The translations under genes and the position numbers were made by a program. DNA of 64,000 bases from Limosilactobacillus viscerum (lineage in GTDB: Bacteria; Bacillota; Bacilli; Lactobacillales; Lactobacillaceae). Location of the stretch: NCBI RefSeq assembly GCF_947387525.1, contig NZ_CANDNW010000004.1, positions 1-64,000 on the forward strand, given 5' to 3'. Numbering within the stretch: position 1 is the first letter of the stretch; every line of letters starts with the position of its first letter. Below, piece after piece: positions 1 to 8,260 of the stretch. The notes below the pieces were generated by a model that did no database searches, was not told the DNA's origin, and was given only the letters and a program-made list of their open reading frames with translations.

Positions 1-84
1 ACTGGCGAACACCAATTGAAGTCTTTTTGCTTAATTTGCGTCACTAAATTTGTTCAAGTTATTTATTGCAATCTGCCATCTTAA
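1..84. other. Window edge, downstream of glmM
   Basis: Short AT-rich stretch between the window edge and the glmM stop codon. I see no hairpin followed by a T-run and no reading frame. A glmS ribozyme would be a natural neighbour of glmM, but its conserved core is not recognisable here. Confidence 0.5.
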
Positions 85-1440
85 TTATTGAACCTCAAGT
101 TCAGCGCGGGCAACGTCACCAATTTTTTCAACATACTGGTGGACCAGCTTCTCAGTTGGTGCTTCAGCCATGATCCGCAACAGTGGTTCCGTCCCACTTG
201 GCCGAACGAGTACCCGTCCATTTCCGGCCATCTCATCTTCAACTTCGGCGATTACGGCCTTTAACTTTTCGTTATTCATTGCACTAGCCTTATCAGCCAC
301 CTTGATATTGAGCAATTCTTGTGGGTAGGTTGTAACGTCACTTGCTAGTTCTGCTAGTGACTTACCCGTTTCCTTAATTACTGATAGCAATTGCAATGAA
401 GTAAGCATCCCGTCACCGGTGGTATTGTGGTCTAAGAAAATAATGTGACCGGATTGTTCACCACCAAGGTTGTAACCATTCTTCAACATTTCTTCAACAA
501 CATACCGGTCACCGACCTTGGTCTTGACACTCTTCATTCCATGAGCTTCCAGGGCCTTGTACATGCCAAGGTTACTCATTACCGTCGTTACAACTGTGTC
601 CTTCTTCAGGATTCCCTTACTGTCCATGTACTTACCGCAAATGTACATAATCTTATCACCGTCGACGATGTTTCCATCCGCGTCAACCGCAATGCAACGG
701 TCGCCATCACCATCAAAGGCAATCCCTAAGTCAGCACCATTATCAACTACGGCTTTTTGCAGGCTGGCAGGGTGGGTTGAACCACAGTCCAGGTTGGTGT
801 TTAAGCCGTTTGGTTGAGCGTGAATTGGTACAAAGTCCACATTCATGTCGGCAAACAGGTTAGAAACAAAGCCGCTAGTAGCACCGTTGGCAGCATCAAC
901 AACTACCTTTAACCCGCTAAGGTCGGTAGAAACGGTTTGTTCCAGGAATGAAGTATACTTAAGCGCACCTTCGTGGTAATCAACAACGGTCCCTAATCCT
1001 TCATCGGATGGCCGGGGAAGCGTATCTTCCTTGGCATCCAGTAACTGTTCAATTTCATATTCAAGGTCATCGGAAAGCTTGAAGCCATCACCACCAAAAT
1101 ACTTAATCCCATTGTATTTGATTGGGTTATGACTGGCAGTAATCATTACCCCTGCATCAGCTTCCTGTGCCCGAACCAGGTAGGCAACACCGGGAGTAGT
1201 AACAACCCCCAGCCGGAGTACTTCGATTCCGACAGAAAGCAACCCAGCAACTAACGCGTTTTCCAGCATTTGCCCAGAGATCCGAGTATCACGGGAGACT
1301 AACACTTGTGGCCGCTTGCGGTCGGAGTGGCGGGTCAAAACATAACCACCAGCACGACCAACCCGGAAGGCCAACTCAGGACTGAGGTCTTGGTTTGCAA
1401 CCCCACGAACACCATCTGTACCAAAATATTTAAGCTTCAT
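85..1440 (-). CDS. glmM: Phosphoglucosamine mutase GlmM
   Basis: Converts glucosamine-6-phosphate to glucosamine-1-phosphate in the cytoplasm, feeding UDP-GlcNAc and so peptidoglycan synthesis. The 451-residue length is normal for the family. The active-site phosphoserine lies in TASHNP (Ser103), the metal-binding loop DGDGDR is at about 243-248, and the C-terminal sugar-phosphate motif RPSGTEP is near 413-419. It is the last gene of cdaA-cdaR-glmM, 12 bp after cdaR, the conserved Firmicute module in which GlmM and CdaR modulate the diadenylate cyclase. ATG start with an AAAGGAG site just upstream. Nothing odd; identification is secure. Confidence 0.97.
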   Translation of the reverse strand: MKLKYFGTDGVRGVANQDLSPELAFRVGRAGGYVLTRHSDRKRPQVLVSRDTRISGQMLENALVAGLLSVGIEVLRLGVVTTPGVAYLVRAQEADAGVMITASHNPIKYNGIKYFGGDGFKLSDDLEYEIEQLLDAKEDTLPRPSDEGLGTVVDYHEGALKYTSFLEQTVSTDLSGLKVVVDAANGATSGFVSNLFADMNVDFVPIHAQPNGLNTNLDCGSTHPASLQKAVVDNGADLGIAFDGDGDRCIAVDADGNIVDGDKIMYICGKYMDSKGILKKDTVVTTVMSNLGMYKALEAHGMKSVKTKVGDRYVVEEMLKNGYNLGGEQSGHIIFLDHNTTGDGMLTSLQLLSVIKETGKSLAELASDVTTYPQELLNIKVADKASAMNNEKLKAVIAEVEDEMAGNGRVLVRPSGTEPLLRIMAEAPTEKLVHQYVEKIGDVARAELEVQ

Positions 1441-1452
1441 TATTTTTCTCCT

Positions 1453-2292
1453 TTAATTACTTGATGAGTTTTCACTACTATCACTGATATAACTATCTGC
1501 AGTTTGACTATTTCGACTAGCGCTAGAAGACGAGCTAGACGAGGAGTCGGAATCATCGCTTGATGAATCACTATTACCACGGCCAATTGGAATCGTAACG
1601 TTAGTGGTCTTTGGCAGGATCACCACGTTCAACGTTTGCCCATTCTTATCAACGGCTTGTAACGTTACCTGACGCGTTAAGTCGCCCTTGGCGTCATTTG
1701 GAATAGCAACAAAGGCCACTACCCGACTAACGCGATTAACCTCCTCCTTTGATCCCGTAACTTGGACGATATCGGTATCAAGGCGTGGTCGACCGATCGT
1801 GTAGCCATTATCAAGATCATGTGTTGACAGCCGGACACTGACCCGCATGTTAATGGTCTTCCGCGGCTGGATATTTACATTAATATACCGTGGTGTTGTC
1901 ACCGCATGCAATTCCGAGTTTAAGCCGCTAGTTTTTATCGGAACCCGGTGCTTACCAGGGCCAAGGCTATTCAGGTCGGCGTATACCCGGAAGTTCTGGG
2001 TGTTACTCGTCGTGGTGACTAGCGCTGACGGTCCACTGACTTGAACCTTCACATTTTGCGGGTAACCAGTAACCACATACTTTTCATTATCAATCGTAAT
2101 GTTCAGTGGCATTTGAATATTAGCGGTCTTATTCGACATCAATGCACTATTCCGGCTGCTGTCACGGGTGTTTTGACGTAAGAAACCATCCTTACTCCCG
2201 TTAACATAAATAAATAGAAAAATTGCCAAAACCAGGGCTACTACCCGAAGAACCCATTTACGGCTAAAAAAGCCATCACTATTTTTGTTCAT
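1453..2292 (-). CDS. cdaR: YbbR-domain protein, CdaA regulator CdaR
   Basis: Predicted membrane-anchored regulator of the diadenylate cyclase CdaA (279 residues). One N-terminal transmembrane segment (about residues 9-29, WVLRVVALVLAIFLFIYVNG) precedes an extracellular part with YbbR-type beta repeats. The C-terminal 40 or so residues are a Ser/Asp-rich low-complexity tail. I chose the internal ATG at 2292 because GGAGGTGG lies 5 bases before it; a frame extending to 2316 has no such site. The start overlaps the end of cdaA by 14 bp, which fits translational coupling. The family role is established; the function of the serine tail is unknown. Confidence 0.9.
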   Translation of the reverse strand: MNKNSDGFFSRKWVLRVVALVLAIFLFIYVNGSKDGFLRQNTRDSSRNSALMSNKTANIQMPLNITIDNEKYVVTGYPQNVKVQVSGPSALVTTTSNTQNFRVYADLNSLGPGKHRVPIKTSGLNSELHAVTTPRYINVNIQPRKTINMRVSVRLSTHDLDNGYTIGRPRLDTDIVQVTGSKEEVNRVSRVVAFVAIPNDAKGDLTRQVTLQAVDKNGQTLNVVILPKTTNVTIPIGRGNSDSSSDDSDSSSSSSSSASRNSQTADSYISDSSENSSSN

Positions 2293-3130
2293 GACGACCA
2301 CCTCCGCAACGCCCAAGTTTTGAAATAAACTCAGTTAGTAGGTTACCCCGTTGTTGTGGCTCGTGCTTGTAAAGCTGTGAACGGAGGAACTTTAAGTAGT
2401 CATTTTGTGACATGTTCCGGATTAATTCATTATCCTTCGTAATCGAAACTTCACCGGTTTCTTCAGAAATGACAATTGTTAATGCATCAGTCACTTCACT
2501 AATCCCAACGGCAGCCCGGTGCCGGGTCCCTAGTTCTTTTGGAATCAGTTTACTGTCTGACAGCGGCAAGTAGGCCGCAGCAACCGCAATCCGGTTATCC
2601 TTGATGATTACCGCCCCATCATGGAGTGGCGTATTGGGGATAAAGGTATTGATTAAAAGTGCTCCTGAAATATCAGCATCCAGTGGGATCCCAGTTTCGA
2701 TGTACTCCTCGAGTCCCGTATTCATCTGGATACTAATTAAGGCCCCAATCCGTCGTTTCGACATGTATTGGATTGCCTGGTCAAGTTGTTTGATCATTTC
2801 CTCTTCCGTTTCATTCGCCGTCTGATGGGCCGTGAAGAACGAACCACGTCCTAAGTGCTCCAGTCCCCGCCGAATTTCTGGTTGGAAGATAACCACAATT
2901 GCAATTACCCCCCAGTTGATTACTTGGTCCATCAACCAGGAAACGGTGCTTAACCCGATGTACCAACTAACTACCTTTACCAGGATAATTATTAAGATAC
3001 CACGGAAAAGTTGTACTGCCCGCGTCCCGCGAATTAAAATCAAGAGTTCATAAATTAAAAACCAGATAACGAGGATATCAATCAGGCGAATCAGGTTTTG
3101 CCACGTAAGAAGTGAAACAATAAACTGCAT
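2279..3130 (-). CDS. cdaA: Diadenylate cyclase CdaA
   Basis: Makes the second messenger c-di-AMP from two ATP at the membrane. Three N-terminal transmembrane segments (within about residues 1-80) are followed by a DisA_N domain with both catalytic signatures: DGA (in NTPLHDGAVIIKD) and RHR (in LGTRHRAAVGIS). It is 283 residues from the ATG at 3130, preferred over the ATG at 3142 because AGAGG abuts the latter but sits about 12 bases before the former. First gene of cdaA-cdaR-glmM. A TATAAT (3162-3167, minus strand) lies upstream with only a weak -35. c-di-AMP usually controls K+ and osmolyte uptake, and a KimA-like transporter is coded at 52925-54763. Confidence 0.95.
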   Translation of the reverse strand: MQFIVSLLTWQNLIRLIDILVIWFLIYELLILIRGTRAVQLFRGILIIILVKVVSWYIGLSTVSWLMDQVINWGVIAIVVIFQPEIRRGLEHLGRGSFFTAHQTANETEEEMIKQLDQAIQYMSKRRIGALISIQMNTGLEEYIETGIPLDADISGALLINTFIPNTPLHDGAVIIKDNRIAVAAAYLPLSDSKLIPKELGTRHRAAVGISEVTDALTIVISEETGEVSITKDNELIRNMSQNDYLKFLRSQLYKHEPQQRGNLLTEFISKLGRCGGGRHEQK

Positions 3131-3161
3131 AGCATTCACCATCCTCTAAATTCACGTTCAT

Positions 3162-3167
3162 ATTATA
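3162..3167 (-). promoter_or_regulatory. Candidate -10 box of the cdaA operon
   Basis: Perfect TATAAT on the minus strand, about 32 bases before the chosen cdaA start. No good TTGACA-like element lies 16-18 bp upstream, so confidence is moderate. Confidence 0.45.
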
Positions 3168-3233
3168 TCATTTTAAATAGTAAAAATCTGTTATCCTTGT
3201 AGTATCGACTATTTTTAAAGGAAGTTGGTATTC

Positions 3234-3896
3234 ATGAATAACCGCTTATTCCGTTGGTTGATCCGCTTATACTTTTGGATTTTAATCTTGCTACTAGCTA
3301 TTTTTGTCAAAGCACCATATGATTTTATGGCCTTTAATACCTTTCTTGGGTACCTACCAATTGAAATTGGTTTTCAACTACGACGGTTCAATGACCGCCG
3401 TGCGTTAGCTTTTTGGCTACTGTTATTGCTATGGCTCATTTTTTACCCTAATGCGCCATACGTTGTGACCGACCTAATGCACCTTTCATGGCTCCAACCG
3501 CACACAAGTGTCAATGGTATCTTGAAGTCTGATCCAGTCATTTGGCTGATATTTGCGATGATGATTATTTGTGCCTTTACCTGCTTAGTATTGGGAACGC
3601 TAAGTTTAGAACAGACGGCAAGGCAGCTAACCATGCTTACAACCCCTCACCATCCCTGGATAAAGAATTGTTGGATTGTTCTTTTTAGCTTAACGGTCGG
3701 AGTTGGCATTTACATCGGACGTTTCCTTCGTCTTCACTCAATCTACTTATTATTTACCCCGTCCTGGTTTTTCAACCAGCTTCTTGGAATCTGGTCAATT
3801 AAAATGATTGAATTTGTCTTAATCATGGCCGTCATGCAGCTTATTATTTACTTACTGTTAAAACTATTTCAACATGCTAGCACTGAGGTGTTGTAA
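3234..3896 (+). CDS. DUF1361 membrane protein
   Basis: A 220-residue hydrophobic protein with about six to seven predicted transmembrane segments. Features include short charged loops (RRFNDRRALAF) and the stretch LIFYPNAPYVVTDLMHL, which resembles the conserved core of the DUF1361 family. Function is unknown. I prefer the ATG at 3234 over the TTG at 3225 because AAGGAAG lies at a proper distance only from the ATG. It is a single gene on the plus strand, divergent from cdaA and convergent with rbsK, and ends in the hairpin at 3904-3944. Confidence 0.75.
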   Translation: MNNRLFRWLIRLYFWILILLLAIFVKAPYDFMAFNTFLGYLPIEIGFQLRRFNDRRALAFWLLLLLWLIFYPNAPYVVTDLMHLSWLQPHTSVNGILKSDPVIWLIFAMMIICAFTCLVLGTLSLEQTARQLTMLTTPHHPWIKNCWIVLFSLTVGVGIYIGRFLRLHSIYLLFTPSWFFNQLLGIWSIKMIEFVLIMAVMQLIIYLLLKLFQHASTEVL

Positions 3897-3903
3897 CACT
3901 AAA

Positions 3904-3944
3904 GAAGGGCCCGTGGCAAAACCGAGTTTTGTCACGGGCCCTTC
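3904..3944. terminator. Hairpin between DUF1361 gene and rbsK (family A copy 1)
   Basis: A 19-bp arm (3904-3922) pairs with 3926-3944 around a 3-base loop. The arms contain GGGCCCGTG and one mismatch. It sits between the 3' ends of two convergent genes. On the minus strand the second arm is followed by TTTAG, so the T-run is weak. The arm sequence recurs at 7086 and 18074. Confidence 0.75.
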
Positions 3945-3978
3945 TAACTTCGAATATTACAGAGATATCACGCGCCAC
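3904..3978. repeat. Intergenic hairpin-plus-tag repeat, family A copy 1
   Basis: The hairpin is followed by a tag, CGAATATTACAGAGATATC..GCGCCAC (3951-3978), that is nearly identical to tags at 18123-18153 and, inverted, at 21699-21728, and partly to 7133-7152. Read on the minus strand, the tag follows the rbsK stop codon and precedes the hairpin. Confidence 0.75.
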
Positions 3979-3984
3979 CTTGCT

Positions 3985-4905
3985 TTATTCAGCTAATGCC
4001 GCTTTAACCTTTTCAGCAGTTGGGATTGATGGCATTGTCCCCATCTGCTGAACAGTTAAGCTGGAAGCACGTTGAGCATAAACCAAGGCATCAGCCACGT
4101 TGCTCAAGTCAACCTTCATTTGTGAACTTAATGTACCGATGAAAGTATCACCGGCAGCAGTGGTATCAACTGCTTTAACCTTGAACGCTGGCACTAATCC
4201 ATGTGCAGTTGGTGTTGCGTAGAAGACCCCCTTGGAGCCAAGGGTGATCAGCAAGTGCTTTACCCCCCGTGAACGGAAGTATTCAGCACTCTTCAGCATT
4301 GACTCTTCATCCGCAATCTCGATTCCGGTCAGTAAGGCACATTCACTCTCGTTTGGCGTAATTACGTCAGTGTAGTGCAGTAATTCAGGGATAATATCAT
4401 GTGCTGGAGCGGGGTTCAAAATGGTAGTTACATCATGTTCCTTTGCCATCTTAAATGCCTCAAGGGTAACTTCTTGTGGCGTTTCAAACTGGCTAATTAA
4501 GAAATCAGCATCATCCAACACATCATCAATTCCGTCTAATACATCAGTGGTCATTGCCTGGTTAGCACCACCATAAATCATGATGTCGTTTTGACCGCTT
4601 GCGTCAAGGGTAACTGCGGCAGTACCAGTACCATGGTACTGGTCAATCATAATGTGGTGAATATCAATGCCGTTTTCCTTCAGCGCTTCACGCATGTATT
4701 CACCTTCATTGTCAGAACCAACCGCACCAATAAAGGAAGTTTTAGCGCCAGAACGGGCTGCTGCAACTGCTTGGTTGGCACCCTTACCACCAGGAGCAGA
4801 ACTCTTACTTTTGGCAGAAATCGTTTCACCTGGTTGTGCGAAACGTTCAACGTGGTATGTGGTATCGACATTAATACTACCTAAAACTACTACTTTATTA
4901 CTCAT
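3985..4905 (-). CDS. rbsK: Ribokinase
   Basis: Phosphorylates D-ribose to ribose-5-phosphate, feeding the pentose phosphate/phosphoketolase route. It is a PfkB-family kinase of 306 residues (usual length). The N-terminal substrate motif GGKGANQAVAAA starts near residue 39, and the C-terminal DTTAAGDTFIG carries the catalytic Asp and anion hole. A ribokinase fits better than other PfkB sugar kinases because of the opening VVLGSINVD and this AAGD motif. It stands alone: no rbsD, rbsU or rbsR is adjacent. Operator-like sites lie around its promoter (4958-5003). The hairpin/tag repeat follows its stop. Confidence 0.9.
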   Translation of the reverse strand: MSNKVVVLGSINVDTTYHVERFAQPGETISAKSKSSAPGGKGANQAVAAARSGAKTSFIGAVGSDNEGEYMREALKENGIDIHHIMIDQYHGTGTAAVTLDASGQNDIMIYGGANQAMTTDVLDGIDDVLDDADFLISQFETPQEVTLEAFKMAKEHDVTTILNPAPAHDIIPELLHYTDVITPNESECALLTGIEIADEESMLKSAEYFRSRGVKHLLITLGSKGVFYATPTAHGLVPAFKVKAVDTTAAGDTFIGTLSSQMKVDLSNVADALVYAQRASSLTVQQMGTMPSIPTAEKVKAALAE

Positions 4906-4957
4906 GTTTGTTTCTCCTTAGTAAATCGGTTTATCTATAATTTTATTTTACCATATG

Positions 4958-5003
4958 ATAAAAACGATTACAAAGCTTATTGTAGCAATAAGTAAAACGT
5001 TTT
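4958..5003 (-). promoter_or_regulatory. rbsK promoter with two LacI/CcpA-type operator candidates
   Basis: Minus-strand -10 TACAAT at 4979-4984, with a weak -35. It is flanked by TAAAAACGATTACA (4958-4971), one mismatch from the cre consensus TGNAANCGNWNNCW, and by the palindrome AAAACGTTTT (4994-5003), typical of LacI-family operators such as RbsR or CcpA. The regulator is not coded next to it. Inference from sequence only. Confidence 0.5.
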
Positions 5004-5018
5004 GATTAAATTTAAAAA

Positions 5019-5053
5019 ATAAAAGTAGCCAGCATCTTAGTGGCTACTTTTAT
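5019..5053 (-). terminator. murB terminator
   Basis: Perfect 13-bp inverted repeat (5019-5031 with 5041-5053) whose stem carries GTAGCCA/TGGCTAC. On the minus strand it follows the murB stop codon by about 40 bases and ends in a T-rich run. Confidence 0.85.
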
Positions 5054-5094
5054 TTTGCTTAGCAATCAACGGAAAAGTCCCGCAATTACCAACT

Positions 5095-5991
5095 TTATTT
5101 ATCCCGGCCAATAATTCGCACTTCAGTCTGCAGACTTACGCCAAACTTTTTCTTCACTGTCTCTTGAACATGGTGAATGACATTAACATAATCCGTTGCC
5201 GTCCCATGGTCAATATTAACAATAAAGCCCGCATGCTTAGTCGAAACCTGGGCTCCACCAGAAGTATAACCCTGCAGGCCAGCATCATGAATTAACTTTC
5301 CAGCATAATAGCCAGTAGGCCGCTTAAAGACACTCCCGCATGATGGCAAATCGAGCGGCTGCTTAGCTGCCCGGCGCGCATTCAACTCATCCATTTTTGC
5401 CGCAATTTCGTCCTGGTCGCCAGGCTGAAGACTAAAGGTTGCGTCAAGGACCACGCCATGATTTTCCTGAATACTGCTATGACGGTAACCAAAATCGAGT
5501 TCTTCGTTAGTAAACTCCTTAACTGTCCCATCGGGTAAAAGGACGGTCGCCTTACTAAGTGCAAACTTAGTCTCACCACCATATGCACCAGCATTCATAA
5601 AGACTGCTCCACCAATACTTCCCGGGATCCCGGCCGCAAATTCCAACCCTGTCAGGCCATGGTCACGAGCAACAATCGTTGTATTAATATAGGCAGCTCC
5701 TGCCTGGGCGGTCACATCGTTATCATTAACAGTAATTTGGTTCATCCGGGTTAAAATTAAGGTCAGTCCCGCAATTCCGCCATCACGAACAATTAAGTTA
5801 CTAGCGTTGCCCAGAACTGTCAGTGGCAACTGGTTAGTTCCGGCAAAAGTCACCAACTGTTGCACCTCATTAACATTCTTTGGAAAGGCTAGCCAGTCAG
5901 CTGGACCACCAGTATGCGTATACGTATAGTTACTCAGCGGTTCATTTTGCTTAATTTCAATTTCAGGAAATTCTGTTATCAAGTTAACCAT
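5095..5991 (-). CDS. murB: UDP-N-acetylenolpyruvoylglucosamine reductase MurB
   Basis: Reduces UDP-GlcNAc-enolpyruvate to UDP-MurNAc with NADPH and FAD, the second committed step of peptidoglycan synthesis. It has 298 residues. An N-terminal FAD-binding_4 domain contains the signature [20 protein letters not shown]. The MurB_C domain includes SCGSVFKRP, whose serine is the usual proton donor, and [17 protein letters not shown] start preceded by GAGGAAG. Single gene with its own terminator; divergent from the exonuclease gene. Confidence 0.96.
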   Translation of the reverse strand: MVNLITEFPEIEIKQNEPLSNYTYTHTGGPADWLAFPKNVNEVQQLVTFAGTNQLPLTVLGNASNLIVRDGGIAGLTLILTRMNQITVNDNDVTAQAGAAYINTTIVARDHGLTGLEFAAGIPGSIGGAVFMNAGAYGGETKFALSKATVLLPDGTVKEFTNEELDFGYRHSSIQENHGVVLDATFSLQPGDQDEIAAKMDELNARRAAKQPLDLPSCGSVFKRPTGYYAGKLIHDAGLQGYTSGGAQVSTKHAGFIVNIDHGTATDYVNVIHHVQETVKKKFGVSLQTEVRIIGRDK

Positions 5992-6049
5992 GTTGTCTTC
6001 CTCATCTTCTTAAACTTATTTTTACCTACCATGACATTGTATCATTTAA

Positions 6050-6078
6050 TTGCAAAAGGCGGTGGCGATTTGTACAAT
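6050..6078 (+). promoter_or_regulatory. Promoter of the exonuclease-PAS operon
   Basis: TTGCAA (6050-6055), 17-bp spacer, TACAAT (6073-6078); the first start codon is at 6115. On the minus strand TACAAT at 6037-6042 could serve murB, but with a weak -35. Confidence 0.7.
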
Positions 6079-6114
6079 AAAGCTATCGTAAACTATCAGA
6101 AGGTGGTGTCCTTA

Positions 6115-6651
6115 ATGAATTTTGTCGCAATGGATTTTGAAACGGCTAGCGGTAAACGTTATAGTGCTTGTTCACTGGCACTTACAATTGTCAGGAACGG
6201 CCAAATTGCTGATGAATTCTACAGTCTGATTAATCCACAGACCGACTTTTTCTGGCGGAACATTCAAATCCATGGCATCCACGAAAGTGACGTTGCTAAT
6301 GCGCCAACCTTTCCTGAGGTCTGGGAACACATCAAGCAGTTCTATACGCCAGACAAATTGGTAATTGCACATAACAACCGTTTTGACAACAGCGTTCTTA
6401 AAAATACGCTTGAACACTATGGAATTGAACCTCCAGCATACCAAACACTCGATACGCTGGCTAGTAGTCGCCGGCTTCTTCCGGGACTGACTAACTATAA
6501 GTTAAACACTGTTTGCGATGCTCTCCATATTGACCTTCACCACCACCATAATGCGCTTGATGACGCTCAGGCCTGTGCCAATATTCTTCTCTACCAGGAC
6601 CAACGTTTTGGTAGTCAGCAACTCAAGCCTTTTATTAAGTTAGTCGGTTAG
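6115..6651 (+). CDS. DnaQ-like 3'-5' exonuclease
   Basis: Predicted DEDDh nuclease of 178 residues. Exo I is DFET (residues 7-10), Exo II lies in IAHNNRFDNSVL, and Exo III is HNALDDAQACANIL, with His and Asp in the expected order. A single-domain protein of this size resembles DNA polymerase III epsilon-like exonucleases found alone in Firmicutes; its substrate (DNA or RNA) cannot be told. The frame is open up to 5914 and would overlap murB, but the ATG at 6115 has AAGGTGG 8 bases before it and follows the promoter. The next gene starts 9 bp after its stop, so they are co-transcribed. Confidence 0.85.
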   Translation: MNFVAMDFETASGKRYSACSLALTIVRNGQIADEFYSLINPQTDFFWRNIQIHGIHESDVANAPTFPEVWEHIKQFYTPDKLVIAHNNRFDNSVLKNTLEHYGIEPPAYQTLDTLASSRRLLPGLTNYKLNTVCDALHIDLHHHHNALDDAQACANILLYQDQRFGSQQLKPFIKLVG

Positions 6652-6660
6652 GAGGACAAC

Positions 6661-7080
6661 ATGGAAACTATCCCATTACACGGCGGTCAATTGACGCTTG
6701 AAGAATTAAACACTATTTTCACTACTATCCCCGTTGAGTTTGACTTTATTGACGCTGATGACATTATCCGCTGGTCATCAGCTAATCACCACCGCCTTTT
6801 TAAGCGTACTGATGCTGATCTCGGGAAACACGTTTTAGAAGTCCACCCCGGACACAGCCAGGGACGAGTTAAAAAGGTTCTCCAGGAGATGCATAGTGGT
6901 CAACGAAATTCCATTAAGATTCTCATTCACTACCACCAGCAACCAGTAAGCATCTGTTTTTACTCCCTGCACAATGACAAGGGTGAGTACATCGGCTGTA
7001 TCGAAGTTACCCAGGCTGTGGCTGAGTTTCAGGAAAAAGGATCATTCTTACGAAATATTAAGCAAATTTTCCACCGGTGA
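6661..7080 (+). CDS. PAS-domain protein (PAS_10 / DUF438 C-terminal type)
   Basis: A small cytoplasmic protein of 139 residues that is essentially one PAS fold. The stretch EFDFIDADDIIRWSSANHHR, then FKRTDADLGKHVLEVHPG, matches the pattern of the PAS domain found at the C-terminus of DUF438 proteins. Here the usual N-terminal DUF438 and hemerythrin parts are absent, so it is a stand-alone sensor module. Ligand and partner are unknown. It lies 9 bp after the exonuclease gene with AGGAGGACAAC before its ATG, and is followed by a strong terminator hairpin. Confidence 0.7.
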   Translation: METIPLHGGQLTLEELNTIFTTIPVEFDFIDADDIIRWSSANHHRLFKRTDADLGKHVLEVHPGHSQGRVKKVLQEMHSGQRNSIKILIHYHQQPVSICFYSLHNDKGEYIGCIEVTQAVAEFQEKGSFLRNIKQIFHR

Positions 7081-7085
7081 TAAGT

Positions 7086-7130
7086 AAGGGCCCGTGACAA
7101 AACCAAGTTTTATCACGAGCCCTTGTTTTT
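7086..7130 (+). terminator. Terminator of the exonuclease-PAS operon
   Basis: An 18-bp stem with G-T wobbles and a 3-base loop, followed directly by GTTTTT on the plus strand. Confidence 0.85.
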
Positions 7131-7152
7131 GCTCCGAATATTACACAGTAAT
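7086..7152. repeat. Intergenic hairpin-plus-tag repeat, family A copy 2
   Basis: Hairpin 7086-7103 / 7107-7124 (arms with GGGCCCGTGACAAAAC), then GTTTTTG and a tag TCCGAATATTACACAGTAAT (7133-7152). It terminates the PAS operon on the plus strand and, read backwards, the GNAT gene on the minus strand. The last part of the tag diverges from copies 1, 3 and 4. Confidence 0.75.
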
Positions 7153-7177
7153 TGTGAAAAAACGATTCCCGATTGCT

Positions 7178-7663
7178 TTATTGCTGATATTCCATTTCGA
7201 GCACCGTTCGACCATTTTCTTCTTGGCGGCCAGTTTCTACAAAGTCCAGCTTACGGTAAAGGTTAATTGCAGCAAAATTGGTATCAAAAACCGTCAGTAC
7301 TAGTTTTTCCAGGCTACTATAATTCTCAAACCAGTACTCAGCTTCATCAACAAGCAGCTGACCGATTCCATTATGCCAGTATTTTTTGGCAACCACTACA
7401 CCAAGTTCACCCACCGTTGGCTGTTTATCAAGCACCATTACCGTTACAATTCCTACCAGCTGATCCCCTAACATGGCCAACATGATTACACAGTCATCAA
7501 AGGCATTAATCATGTCAATATTACGCTGCTCCTGTTCCAGGGTTACCTCTGCCAAGTGGGGAATGAGGATTGCATCGCTTTCCGTGGCTGATTTACGCAG
7601 AAAAGTTAACACCTGGCTAGCATCATCGGCAGTTGCCAATTTAATCGTTACTTCGTCTGCCAT
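7178..7663 (-). CDS. GNAT-family N-acetyltransferase
   Basis: A 161-residue protein with a single Gcn5-related acetyltransferase fold. The acetyl-CoA pyrophosphate loop is seen in VVAKKYWHNGIGQLLVDEAEYW (Q/RxxGxG/A type), and AAINLYRKLDFVETGR is the usual C-terminal alpha4/beta7 region. The substrate cannot be predicted. Its ATG follows the tsaE stop with no gap (TAAATG), so translation is probably coupled. The position after tsaE recalls rimI placed near tsaE/tsaB/tsaD in other Firmicutes, but the sequence is not clearly RimI. Confidence 0.8.
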   Translation of the reverse strand: MADEVTIKLATADDASQVLTFLRKSATESDAILIPHLAEVTLEQEQRNIDMINAFDDCVIMLAMLGDQLVGIVTVMVLDKQPTVGELGVVVAKKYWHNGIGQLLVDEAEYWFENYSSLEKLVLTVFDTNFAAINLYRKLDFVETGRQEENGRTVLEMEYQQ

Positions 7664-8128
7664 TTAACCCACCACCGTGGAAACAAGCTGGTCAAAGTGG
7701 TCCCCATGAGGTTCAAACTCCAGCACCCGTTTGCTCTCATCATCTGTTCGCCGGAAGTGAATCGCTAAGAAGTCCGCCGGTAATTCATCAGCCACAAATT
7801 CTGCCCATTCAACTACGCTAACTCCATCACTGTCAAAGTACTCTTCAAGGCCCAAGTCCTCGGCACCACCGTTTTCCAACCGGTAAGCATCCATATGGTA
7901 AAGGGGCAAGCGGCCATCATGGTACTCATGAATAATAGTAAAGGTTGGGCTCTTGATAATGTCAGGAATTTCCAGCCCCTTGGCCAGTCCCTTCGTAAAG
8001 GTTGTTTTCCCCGCACCCAGGTCACCGTCAAGTACCAGTACATCACCGGCTGCTAATTGTTGGCCAATTTTTTGACCTAACGCAATCGTTGCATCCCGGC
8101 TGTCCATTTCAACCGTCTTCATTTCCAT
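7664..8128 (-). CDS. tsaE: tRNA threonylcarbamoyladenosine biosynthesis ATPase TsaE
   Basis: P-loop ATPase that works with TsaB and TsaD to make t6A at position 37 of ANN-decoding tRNAs. It has 154 residues. Walker A is GDLGAGKTTFTKG (near residue 36), followed by SPTFTIIHEY and the acidic LYHMDAYRLE, all typical of TsaE. I use the ATG at 8128, which has AGAGG 8 bases upstream, rather than the in-frame GTG at 8137. The gene is separated from pta by a hairpin. TsaD is at the other end of the window (63563 onward). Confidence 0.93.
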   Translation of the reverse strand: MEMKTVEMDSRDATIALGQKIGQQLAAGDVLVLDGDLGAGKTTFTKGLAKGLEIPDIIKSPTFTIIHEYHDGRLPLYHMDAYRLENGGAEDLGLEEYFDSDGVSVVEWAEFVADELPADFLAIHFRRTDDESKRVLEFEPHGDHFDQLVSTVVG

Positions 8129-8190
8129 CGCAATCACCTCTGCAAATGTATTAGCTGTTTTTATTGTAGCCTATCTAATCCGGAAAACAA

Positions 8191-8233
8191 AGTAAGGGTA
8201 AAAGAGGGTCGCCAAACCTTCCTTTATCCTTAC
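8191..8233 (-). terminator. Hairpin between pta and tsaE
   Basis: Long imperfect stem: AGTAAGGGTAAA (8191-8202) against TTTATCCTTACT (8222-8233), with an AG-rich inner part. On the minus strand it follows the pta stop and is followed by TTTGTTTT. It likely terminates or attenuates pta transcription before tsaE. Confidence 0.65.
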
Positions 8234-8260
8234 TCATTTAAAACGATCGTATCTTAAACG

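Noticed and set aside
1-84. glmS ribozyme downstream of glmM
   Set aside because: No recognisable core; too little sequence before the window edge.
5914-6114. Longer N-terminus for the exonuclease (frame open to 5914)
   Set aside because: It would overlap murB and precede the promoter at 6050-6078; the ATG at 6115 has the proper ribosome site.
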